Part shown: positions 26,369 through 36,800 of the stretch, piece by piece
Numbering within the stretch: the first letter of the stretch is position 1
How the letters are laid out: each line of letters begins with the position of its first letter
NCBI GenBank assembly: GCA_903848645.1
Contig: CAINGU010000012.1
Location: forward strand, 1-61,121
DNA from: an uncultured cyanobacterium
Lineage (GTDB): Bacteria > Cyanobacteriota > Cyanobacteriia > Cyanobacteriales > Nostocaceae
Length of the DNA: 61,121 bases
Direction of reading: 5' to 3'
The notes under the pieces: model-generated
Database searches by the model: none
Told to the model about the DNA's origin: nothing
What the model saw: only the letters and a program-made list of their open reading frames with translations
Translations under genes and position numbers: made by a program

Positions 26369-27996
26369 TGTGGATGATATTGGCTAAATTCTTCTGGCAT
26401 TTGTAAGCCTTGAATTTTTAAGTTTTGAATACGATATAAATACGCTGCTCCTGTCATAATTTGATCGGCTACATCAACTACTCGGCGATTATTAATATCT
26501 GCTAAATAAGAACCACGTACCCAATTATTAAAACTTCCCATGGCTGGGCCACACCAGATTTGATAATCAATTTCTCGACCTTTTTCTCCACTATTAGACC
26601 AGCGGGAAGATAATCCTAAATACCAGCGAAATATTAAGGCCATTTTTAATTTAGGATTGTTGGCTGCTTTGCTTAATTTTTCTGGGTTATGTTGAGATAA
26701 ATAAGTAGATGTTTCTTGCCAAATTTCGGCAATTGTTTTTCGCAAAATTTGTTTTTCTAACTTTTCTATTTCGTCTGGGGGAATTTCGGCAAAGGAATTA
26801 TAATTTTTATATAATTCCCCTAGTTTTTGAGCGCGGAGGGGGAAAAGAGTTCCTCTTTTAAGAACTTGTAATTTTACACCCATTTCAAACATATCTGCTG
26901 CGGGTGCCATCATGACATCAGTCATTTCTGCTTCAGCTAGGAGCTTTTTTGTATATTCAGAAGTCCCAGCTTCAATGCAGGATTGATTAATAGAACCGGT
27001 GACAATATAAGCCGCACCCATCATTAAAGCTGCTAGTGCTGATTGAGGTGTGGAAATTCCCCCAGCTACTCCAATTCTTACAGGTTGTTCATAACAATAT
27101 TTGCGTTGAATTTCGTCTCTTAATTCTAAGATAGAAGGTAATAAACAAACCAAGGGACGATTATCTGTATGGCCTCCTGAATCTGCTTCTACGGTAATAT
27201 CATCAGCCATAGGCAGTTTCGCAGCCAGATTAGCTTGTAATTCGGTAATTAATCCTTGTTCAACTAATTGATTCAGAATTTTTGTGGGTGCGGGTTGGAG
27301 GAATTTAGTAGCGACTTCTCGACGGGAAACTTTGGCGATGATTTTATTTTTTATTTCGATTTCATTGGCTGAATTTAAACTTAGTCCCGCAGCCCGATAG
27401 TAGACTATATTATCACTTAAATCCAAAAATGCAGAGGCTTCAATTATTCTGACTTGATGCTGTAAATACAAATCAATTAAACGACGTTCGATAGCAGGTT
27501 CACTAGGACTATGAAGTAAGTTAAAAGCATAGGATTTGTTATGTAAAGCCTGTTTAATTTTGTGAATTGCTGTTTCTACACGGGCAGGAGATAAACCCCC
27601 AGCACCAAAGGAGCTTAAAATGTTGGCTTTTCCCAGGGCAATTACCATTTCTTCAGATGCAATACCTTGAGCCATTGCCCCAGTCATATAGGCATATTTT
27701 ACGCCATAAAATTCTAGAAAAGTTGGATCACCTAATTGATGAAATCCGAGAGTAGGAACATTTAAAAGCATTTCTAATTGCTGAGTTTTACCATTAGCAC
27801 TATATGATAAACTGCCTTCGTTGCTAATACCAATTTGTTCTTCTTTCTTCAGAATATAACAAGGATAATTTAAATTCATCAGTTTATTTTTAATATTTTC
27901 TGCATCAAAAGACACAGTATTTAAATCGCCTTGCCATCCTTGATAATTGTTATTCATTGAAGGAGAAAACTTGAGTTGTTGATGTTGTTTCAACAT
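26353..27996 (-). CDS. PfaD-type trans-acting enoyl reductase
   Basis: FMN-dependent TIM-barrel enoyl reductase of the PfaD family, which reduces enoyl-ACP intermediates made by PUFA-type and heterocyst-glycolipid synthases. Landmarks are GILSSFGAGGLSP-type ANILSSFGAGGLSPARVETA, NLLHSPSEPAIERRLIDLYL, and the flavin-binding RIGVAGGISTPQSALAALMM, MGAAYIVTGSINQSCIEAGT. At 547 aa it is full length. The synthase itself shows no ER domain, so this protein supplies the missing step. Its last codons and stop lie in an interspersed repeat. Start ATG at 27996; MNNNYQGWQGD at residue 14 is an alternative. Confidence 0.92.
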   Translation of the reverse strand: MLKQHQQLKFSPSMNNNYQGWQGDLNTVSFDAENIKNKLMNLNYPCYILKKEEQIGISNEGSLSYSANGKTQQLEMLLNVPTLGFHQLGDPTFLEFYGVKYAYMTGAMAQGIASEEMVIALGKANILSSFGAGGLSPARVETAIHKIKQALHNKSYAFNLLHSPSEPAIERRLIDLYLQHQVRIIEASAFLDLSDNIVYYRAAGLSLNSANEIEIKNKIIAKVSRREVATKFLQPAPTKILNQLVEQGLITELQANLAAKLPMADDITVEADSGGHTDNRPLVCLLPSILELRDEIQRKYCYEQPVRIGVAGGISTPQSALAALMMGAAYIVTGSINQSCIEAGTSEYTKKLLAEAEMTDVMMAPAADMFEMGVKLQVLKRGTLFPLRAQKLGELYKNYNSFAEIPPDEIEKLEKQILRKTIAEIWQETSTYLSQHNPEKLSKAANNPKLKMALIFRWYLGLSSRWSNSGEKGREIDYQIWCGPAMGSFNNWVRGSYLADINNRRVVDVADQIMTGAAYLYRIQNLKIQGLQMPEEFSQYHPQSRLG

Positions 27997-28104
27997 AATT
28001 TTTGAAGTAAATACTCTATTAAACTGGTTATATATTCAACTTGAAAATTTTGGACAGGCAAGATGCCTATCCCACAATAGATTTACAAAATTCACTCTGT
28101 ATTT

Positions 28105-30795
28105 TTACTTTTCTTTTCTGGCTTGTATCACCATTTTTTTGTACAAATCTAATTGCTGCTGTAAAAATAGACTAAGTTGTTGAAGTGATGTTTGCCGGGA
28201 CTGTAATAAAAAGCCGTGTGCTTTAGCCAGACGAGCATTATTATCATTTAAACTTTGATAATTAGGGATAGATTTAATTTTGCGTTCATAATTCAATAAA
28301 GAATTATCTTGAAAAAATGACTGATTTTTACAAGCAATATCTTGGTCAATTTTGATATTTGGTAAAGAATATAAAGGTGATAAATCCAACTCGACTCGAT
28401 GACTAAATAGTTTGGCTAAGGCTTTGATAATAGAGGTATGATCATCTACACCTCTTCTATTCAAAGATACGGTCAGATGTTCTTGATTTTTGAGGGTTTC
28501 ACTAATCCAACGGCTACAGTTACCACCAACACCGACTTCAATAAAGATTCTGATATTATCATTATAGACATGATTAACTAACCGAGGAAAATCAAGTTGG
28601 TGACAAAGGGCTGTAGCAATATTTTTGCCTATTAAATGACTATCAATCTTAATAGGTGAGTAGTCAGCGGCAGAATAGAAAATAGTGGCTGAATCTGCTT
28701 GAGTTGGCAAGGTATTAACTTTCACTAATTCATCATATTCAGAGTGCATGGGTTCACAATGAATTACATGATTAATTGATGTGGGAAAAGCGTCACATTT
28801 TAAGATATCAATGACTCTTTGACAAGCTTGGGTTTCACCAGCAATAACTACTTCTTCGGGTGTATTAATTAAAGGCATATAAACCCGTTGTTCATTTTTT
28901 AGAACTTCTCTAACTTGGGAAGGTGAACATATTAAAATGTAGTTACTCCAAAATTCTGCGCTTTTACCTTCATGAATTACAGGTAATCCCCAATGCTGCC
29001 GAACTGCATTTTTAGGACCAGATAGCCGGGTTTTAAATAGAGGAGATGAATTTAAATAATCACTGGTACTTTTAAAGCTAGTCCAAATACCTTGGGCTAA
29101 CATCATGCTAGTTTCACCCAGGCTATAGCCAAAAGCATAAGGTGATTGAATCTGGAAATAGTTTTTCAGAATTGCTGTCATTAATCCGGCGATACCAACC
29201 TCTGATTCCAGCATGGAAACTGGATCATCTATTAATGTTTGTTCTATGCTTTCTAGTTGTCTTCTTGATAGTTTATTGATGCTACGAGGATAGAGAATTT
29301 TTTCAATGTTGGCGACTCGATTATAAACACTTTTAATGACGACATCATTATGTAGTTGAGGAAAAAGACGGAAGATATTTCTTCCTAGTCCGATATAAGA
29401 AGTAAAAGAACCAGGATAAACAAAGGCAACATGACCTTTTTTTCCTTGGGGATTAATGGTAAAATAACTACCTAGGGGAGTTTGCCAGTCTTTACCAGTA
29501 GCAAAAGCAATATTTACTCCCTGAATTGCCCTTTCAATTTCTCTTTTTAATTCTTCTGGATTTCGTGAGAGAATTGCTAAAGCATAGGTTGATTTTTGAT
29601 ATTGCTGATATTTTTGGAAATAATCACTAGCAAGTTGCGACAGGGAAGAAACATCTGTGATATTTTGTTGAAGTGCGGTAATTTGTGTTAGTAAAGAAGC
29701 ACGATCATCAGCGGCAATAGCAAATAAATAATAAGGCATTTCTGCTAAATATTTACTACTGCGTTCTATTTGGCTGATTTCTTCTGACAAAATTAAATGT
29801 CCATAAATATGATCTTCTTCCATCAAATTTACCGCAGCAATTCTTTTAGTTGCACCGGGTTCTAAAAACCAAGGTTTTGATTCTACGGCTACATAAAAGG
29901 GACTTCCGCGCCAAATTTCTGGCTGTTGAGGATTGGACCATTGGGGAACACCGGGAATATAACGATGATATAGACAAAGTGCGGTTTTGATGAGGCTAAA
30001 TATACCAGCGGTGGCTTGTGTGTTGCCAATATTTGCTTTGACGCTACCTAATCCACAACTCAGATTTCCTGTCCCTGTCTGATAAGCTGATATTAAACCT
30101 TGAATTTCCGCTGTATCTGCGTTGGGAATCCCACTGGCCACAACTTCTAAATAACCAATATCTGCGGCTTTAATATCTGCTATTTGCAACGCCTCCTGAC
30201 AAGCTTGGGTAACAGTTGCTGGGTGATTTGGAGAATGTTTTACCACACTCAAACCATCAATGACTGCATAGATGCAATGATTTTGTTGCTGGGCTGTTTC
30301 ATGCAGTTGTAATACTACGGCGGCTGCACCTGCTGTTTTAATTACATTGTGAGCTTTTTCGTCATAACTGAAAGTATATGTATCTGCATTAATTTCTATC
30401 GGGTAATTTTTGTCTATCCCGACAATTAAAACAGCTTCCACTTGCTGGGTAGTTAATAATTTTTGACTGACATACAAAGCTGATAAAAGCGATTTTTCTT
30501 CGGCAAAAACTGCTAATTCAGCAGAAATATAATTAGCTAACTTGGCGGAATTTTCTGTGGGAGAAATGATGATTAATGCTATTTTTGTTTCTGGTTTAAT
30601 TTTAGCATCTTCTAGAGCAGAATTGATCACCTCTGGACTTAATGGAGTTTGCTGATAATCTTCAGGTGTGGCTGAATTTTGTTTGCTTTCATAAATCAGA
30701 CGTTCAAATTTATTTAATGTTGGTGAATTACTAACAAAACAATCCATACCGACAATTGCTAACTTTTGATTTTGGGCAATTGATTTCATTATCAT
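28105..30795 (-). CDS. Chain-length-factor-like (inactive KS) plus acyltransferase protein
   Basis: 896 aa with two parts. Residues 1-345 follow the ketosynthase fold (KLAIVGMDCFVSN through GSVKANIGNTQATAGIFSLI), but the catalytic residues are gone. The active cysteine region reads EEKSLLSALYVSQ, HGTGT is replaced by VVASGIPNAD, and the last histidine is N in IGNTQ. This is the pattern of a chain-length factor. Residues about 455-790 are an acyltransferase with the nucleophile motif AFGYSLGETSMMLAQG near residue 557. The C-terminal 80 residues are helical and polar. The pair of one active KS (in the upstream gene) and one dead KS recalls PUFA and HglE/HglC systems. Compared with PfaC/OrfB proteins, no DH or ER domain is fused. 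Confidence 0.85.
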   Translation of the reverse strand: MIMKSIAQNQKLAIVGMDCFVSNSPTLNKFERLIYESKQNSATPEDYQQTPLSPEVINSALEDAKIKPETKIALIIISPTENSAKLANYISAELAVFAEEKSLLSALYVSQKLLTTQQVEAVLIVGIDKNYPIEINADTYTFSYDEKAHNVIKTAGAAAVVLQLHETAQQQNHCIYAVIDGLSVVKHSPNHPATVTQACQEALQIADIKAADIGYLEVVASGIPNADTAEIQGLISAYQTGTGNLSCGLGSVKANIGNTQATAGIFSLIKTALCLYHRYIPGVPQWSNPQQPEIWRGSPFYVAVESKPWFLEPGATKRIAAVNLMEEDHIYGHLILSEEISQIERSSKYLAEMPYYLFAIAADDRASLLTQITALQQNITDVSSLSQLASDYFQKYQQYQKSTYALAILSRNPEELKREIERAIQGVNIAFATGKDWQTPLGSYFTINPQGKKGHVAFVYPGSFTSYIGLGRNIFRLFPQLHNDVVIKSVYNRVANIEKILYPRSINKLSRRQLESIEQTLIDDPVSMLESEVGIAGLMTAILKNYFQIQSPYAFGYSLGETSMMLAQGIWTSFKSTSDYLNSSPLFKTRLSGPKNAVRQHWGLPVIHEGKSAEFWSNYILICSPSQVREVLKNEQRVYMPLINTPEEVVIAGETQACQRVIDILKCDAFPTSINHVIHCEPMHSEYDELVKVNTLPTQADSATIFYSAADYSPIKIDSHLIGKNIATALCHQLDFPRLVNHVYNDNIRIFIEVGVGGNCSRWISETLKNQEHLTVSLNRRGVDDHTSIIKALAKLFSHRVELDLSPLYSLPNIKIDQDIACKNQSFFQDNSLLNYERKIKSIPNYQSLNDNNARLAKAHGFLLQSRQTSLQQLSLFLQQQLDLYKKMVIQARKEK

Positions 30796-30827
30796 TCTCC
30801 ATTTTTCAGAAACTAACTACAGAGGAG

Positions 30828-30860
30828 TAGGGGTAATTCATGAATTACCCCTAGGGGTAA
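30828..30860. promoter_or_regulatory. Overlapping perfect palindromes between the synthase and CLF-AT genes
   Basis: Positions 30828-30853 form a perfect 26-bp palindrome (half-site TAGGGGTAATTCA). It overlaps a second perfect palindrome, TTACCCCTAGGGGTAA, at 30845-30860, so GGGGTAA occurs three times in alternating orientation. It lies in the 71-bp gap between two operon genes. It may fold in mRNA or bind a dimeric regulator. Confidence 0.6.
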
Positions 30861-30866
30861 AAACAT

Positions 30867-33800
30867 CTAATATTTGGCTATTTGATTGGGTAGAATTGTT
30901 CCTTTTGCACCAATCATACGATTATAAATTTGTCCTTGAGGATTATAGGTAATCACATCTGTAACTACTGATGACTCTGTTTTTAATTGCACTTCACAAG
31001 TTACATAAAATGTTTCACCAAAGGGAACTTTTGCAAATTGTTCAAAGTTCTTAATTTCTGATGGTAAACAGCCAACTTGATGAAAGTGTTGTGTCCAAAT
31101 CCAGAGAGAATGAATCTGGACATCTGCTATATAGGGATTGAATGTTTGCACTGGGAATTGTCCCTGCTGCTGTGCTGTAGGTTCTGGTAAATAGCATTCA
31201 ATCGTTATCTTGCTAGGACTAGTATTTAAAACTGATTTTACTCCTTGAAAGGTAACTCCATGAAATAGACTGGAAGCATTGACTTGATACAATTCTTGAT
31301 TGGTTTTTAGGAAGTTTTCATCCTGATTAAAGTTCAAGATTCCATAATTTGGAGATGTGGGAATTTCTCGTTTGAGAATTAGATTGGTGCTGAAATGATA
31401 GCGAATTTTTCCGTCTGGTGTCTGACTGCTAATTTTAGCAGCAAATTCTATTTCTTCATTTTCATGTTTTGCAAGTTCTTGAATTTCTAAAATATATGCA
31501 TCTGGTGAGGTTTCATCAAAAACTATGCCTTTTAAAACTTTGAAATTGGGAGAACTAAAAGCCGTAAATCCAGGGTATAGTTGTTCACAAGCATTAGTCA
31601 TCCATAATAACCCACAGGTGGCAGGAAGTACGGGACGACCGGCGATAACATGATCCTGTAAAAATGGGTTTTCTGCTAATGTTAATTGGCGTTTAATGCA
31701 ATAGGTTTTTAACTCATGGGATAAGGTCGAGGGAACATAAATTAAGGGACTACCAATCACTAATTGCACTGTATCTTGATTAGCGGTGGTTAGTTCATTA
31801 ACTAATATTTGTGTTCCTGTTTCTACCGGAATAACTTCAATTCCTCTTTCTGCAAAAGCTTTCTTTAATTCTGCTGATACCATGCCACTTTCCCAAGGTC
31901 CCCAGTTAATAGCTATGACATGACAATTGGGATAATTATGTTTAATTAAATGGGCGGATTTATTGAGAATTTCATTGGCTATGGCATAATCTGATTGTCC
32001 CACATTACCATAAAATCCCACTACGGAAGAAAACAAAACTAAATATTGCAATTTACTTGCTGGTATACACCGTAGAAGATTTTCTAAACCTTTAACTTTA
32101 GCTGCATAAACATTTTCAAAATCTTGAATTGATTTTTTTTCAATGCGTTTATCAGCTAAGTTTCCTGCACCATGAATTATGCCAGTTATTGCCCCAAAAC
32201 GTTCAATTACATCTGCAAGTTTTGATTCTAGTAATACTGTGTCAGTAATATCTACATTCAGATATTCTACTTCTCCTCCTGCTTGTTCAATGGCTTTAAG
32301 AGTATTTTGAATTTCTCGCTGTGATGAAATTGCTTGATACTTTTTCTGTACCATTATTGGTGTTGCTTTTTCCCCTTGGGCTTGGAAATTCTCTAAAATT
32401 CGCTGTTTTAATTCCGCTTCATTTTCGCAGTTTTCTGCCCAAACTGGTTCAGGTTCTCTACTGGAACGCCCTAAAAGAATAAATTTACATTTATATTCTT
32501 GGGCGATTTTAATGACACATTGGGCTGTAATTCCTTTTGCACCACCGCTAACTAAAAATACCTGATCTTTAGTAATTCTTCTGGGACAATTGGTAGTTGG
32601 TAATGGGCTGAAATCTGCAATGAGATTGACTCTACCTTTGCTGCTATATCCTACTTCTTGAATTAATAAGTTTGGATCATGAATCTCCGCGAGGATGTTT
32701 TTTACAGATGTTTCTGGATCTATTGCTGGATTTAAGTCAAGGGAACGACAAAATACATTTTCCCATTCTTGATTAATACTCTTGCTAAGTCCGAATAATC
32801 CCCCAGCAATTGCACTAAAGTTATGAGTTTCTCCTAATCCAAATTCACCATCTAAACGCGCAACGTTAATAAAACAACTGCGGCCAAATTTTGCGGCTTC
32901 GTTGAGTGGTTCTTTGAGATATTTAGCGATTAAGAAGACATGACGCAGAATAGATTTATCTATGTCTGAAGGTGTTGCTGCTGGGTGGAGGTGAATAAAT
33001 GCAGCTACAGCACCATAATTATCAGCAATCTGTTTTAACTGTTGTTGTAAACTATCTTCATTCCAATCAGTTAAAACTACTCTATTCATTCCTTCATTAA
33101 CATTTGAATTGATACCAGGAAAACTTACAACTACAGTTTTCCAACCTTTAGCTGTCAAACTTTCTGCTAATTTCTCAGTAGTAGGAGAACCATCATCAGT
33201 TATTAATGCAATGTAGTTTTCAGGAAGTGAAAATTCTAAACTATCTGGTGTGGGAAGTTGCTGTAATTTGGCAATATTGCGGCGAATATTTGCCTGGGAT
33301 ATGGTTGTTGTGATCTCTACTATTTCTTCATTAGAGAATTTAGTAATTCCCTGAGCTTGCTGCTGCATATAAGTCGCAATTTCGCCCAAAGTTCTTAATT
33401 CTCCAATTTCTTCGGGGCTGGGTTTAGGTAAGTCGGGATAAAGTTCTAATAAACCTCCTAAAATTTCTACCCGTTTGATAGAATCAATTCCCAAATCTGC
33501 TTCCATATCCATTGACATTTCTAGCATTTCTACCGGATAACCTGTTTTTTCGCTCACAACTGTCAAAAGAATATCGCTTAAATTTTCAGGGATTTCAACT
33601 TCTACTTTCTGTTCTTCAAGTTCAGGTGTAGATGTTATTAATTCCTGTTGAGGAACTTCTACTAATACCTCTGTGGTAATAATTGCTGTTGATACTTCTA
33701 CCTGTTGATTTAAGATTTCTGGAACTAACGTTTGCATATATTCGGCAATTTGTTCCAAAGTTCTTAATTGTCCTAATTCTTCGGGGTTAGGCTTAGGTAA

Positions 33801-36800
33801 TTCGGGATATATTTCTAATAAACCTCCTAAAATTTCTACCCGTTTGATCGAATCAATCCCTAAATCTGCTTCCATATCCATTGACAGTTCTAACATTTCT
33901 ACTGGGTAGCCTGTTTTCTCACTGACAACGTTTAATAGAGTTTGACTAAGAGTAGCTTTATCTATGTTAATTGGGATTTTGGGAACTAGATTAATAGTTC
34001 TTTCATCATTCTTTAATTCCTCTGAAACTTGGGAAAAAATAATAGGTTCTTGAACTACAAAACTAGCAGAGTTAGGAGGATTTACATAATTGATGACTTT
34101 ATTTTCCGAAGTTAGTAAATGAAAATGTTTTTGCAGAAGTTGAAAGTAATGTTGGGTATATTCTTGTTGATATTTGAGATATTGTTCATGAATGCGGAGG
34201 GTATCACCTTGATGATCATGAAACCGCATCATGTTTCTTTCAGAATTAGAAATTGCTAATTGCTGAGTTTGAGATTGATGTTCTGTTAGTTCACTATTTC
34301 CCAATAATGAATACTGTTGCTGCATTAATTGAGAAAATGTCTTTGTGTATTCTGTCTGATTTTGCAAAGATTGTTCATGAACGTGGATAATATCCCGTTG
34401 TTGCTGACTAAATTCTGTGATGAAATTTTCTAAGCTGTAAATAACTTTTTCATGATTCTGAGGCTGAATTTCAACTTGTTCTAATTTGCCATTAAATGAA
34501 GTTGGAGGCTTGTCGTTACCCTGTAATTGATGATTCCCATTAAATGAAGTTGGCGGTTTATCGTCATCCTTTAATTGATGATTCCCATTAAATGAAGTTG
34601 GCGGCTTGTCGTCACCCTGTAATTGATGATTCCCATTAAATGAAGTTGGCGGCTTATTATTAATTGTTGTTTGGGGAGATACCACCTCTACATGATGACC
34701 ATTTTCCAAAGCTTTTGCAAAGATTTTTTGAGTTTTTTCGGTAATATTGGTACTATTTAACCGTATATTCAAAACTTTTTTAGCAGGAACTTCGGGAATT
34801 TTAGTTGCAACTTGATAGGGATCTAAATTTTGCAAAGATAACCCGACTACCTGCAATTGAACTATGGCTTCTCGAAGAGTTTTGTCGCTATTTTTGGTAT
34901 GATTTGCATTGACAGCTATAGCTATGTGGGGTTTATCACTTAAAATTTCTTTTACCAAATTGGTAAGGACATTTTTAGGTCCAAATTCCACAAAACAATA
35001 ACCACCAGCAGCATAAATATTTTCAATTTCCTGCTGAAATAATACCTGATTTAACAATTGTTCTTTGAGAATTTTTTGGATAACGTGGGGTTCTTGAGGA
35101 TAACATCCACCTGTAACATTAGTATAAACAGGAATTTCTGCTTCGTTGAAATTTACCTTTTCAATAGCTTGGGCAAAAGGTTTTTGGGCATGAGATACTA
35201 ATGGTGTATGAAATGCTGCGGAAACTCCTAATAAAAAAGTAGTAAAACCTTGTTTTTTGAGAACATCTTGAACTTGACTAATTTCCCCTTTCTTACCAGC
35301 TAATACTACTTGATGCTGAGAATTTCTATTAGCAACTGCTACCTGGGGAAAGTTTTTAATTACTTCCGTTATTTGCTGAATATCTCCTTTAACAGCTAAC
35401 ATTCCCCCTGCATCAAAATCTGCATTTGCAGGTGTAGCCATAGCTTGTCCTCTAGCTTTCACTAAGAACAAATAATCCTCTTCACTTAATACACCTGCAA
35501 CCCACAAAGCTGTTAATTCACCGAAACTATGACCGGCGACAAAATCAGGTTTAAACCCAGCTTGTTGCAATATTTTATATAATCCCGCACTAAATACTCC
35601 AATTGCCGGCTGTGCATATTCAGTTTTTTGCAATGTTGCTAACTGAATTTGCTTTTGCGCTTGATCAAAAACAGGCTTGGGAAATACTACCGTTGACAAG
35701 GGCTGTAACCCATCTTCACACAAAAGGCTATCCATGTGCGTATAGGTTTGGCGCAAGCAGGGAAAATTCATTACCAACTCCCGCCCCATTTCTAAGTATT
35801 GTGAACCTTGTCCAGAAAACAAAGCCACTACTTTACCTGTGGTATCTATCCCTGTTTGGCGGTAGTAAATCCCTTGAGGATGTTCCCATGATTCGACTTC
35901 AGGCTTCTGTTTCAGCCCTGCAATCACAATTTGCAACAATTCCCCAGCTTGGGCTAAATTATTCGCTACAAAGCCAACTCTGGCATAATTAACGGGAATT
36001 TTCCCAGTTTGAGACTCAGTAACTAATTGTTGATAGTGTCGTTCTTTACCCTCAGCCTGTAATTGTTGCTGGATTTGTTGACAACGAGATAACAACTCTG
36101 AAGGCGTGGGGGCATATAACAGCAAGGATTCTGGAGTATGGTGTAAACGGTAAGGGTGATGATGTTCATGTTCGTATTCTTCCAAAACGACATGATAATT
36201 TGTACCACCGAACCCGAAAGCACTAACTCCCGCCCTTCTGGGTTGGGTAGGATGACTTACCCAAGGTCTAGTCTCCGTATTTAAGTAAAATGGCGAGTTC
36301 TCAATATTCAGTTTAGGATGGGGTTTACTGACATTAATCGTCGGTGGTAAGACTTTGTGATGTAACGCCAAAGCCGCTTTAATGAGACTAGCAGCACCAG
36401 CGGCCGCCTTAGTATGTCCAATTTGGGATTTAACAGTTCCCAAAGCAATATGCTGTTTTTTCGGGTTATTTTCGCCAAAAACGGTGGTAATAGATGTAAA
36501 TTCTGTAGGATCTCCTACCATCGTTCCTGTACCATGTGCTTCAATTAATCCTACACTGGCAGGAGAAATACCTGCATCTGTGTATGCACGAACCAAGGAA
36601 TTAATTTGACCTTCCGCGCGAGGGGCATAGATACTTTTATACTTACCATCGCTAGAACTGCCCATCCCTTTAATCACTGCATAGATGCGATCACCATCTC
36701 GTTGAGCATCTTCTAGACGCTTCAGTACCAGCATTCCCACACCTTCGCCTAACATCATGCCATCAGCATCAGCATCAAAGGGCTTAACTTTGTCCCCCGG

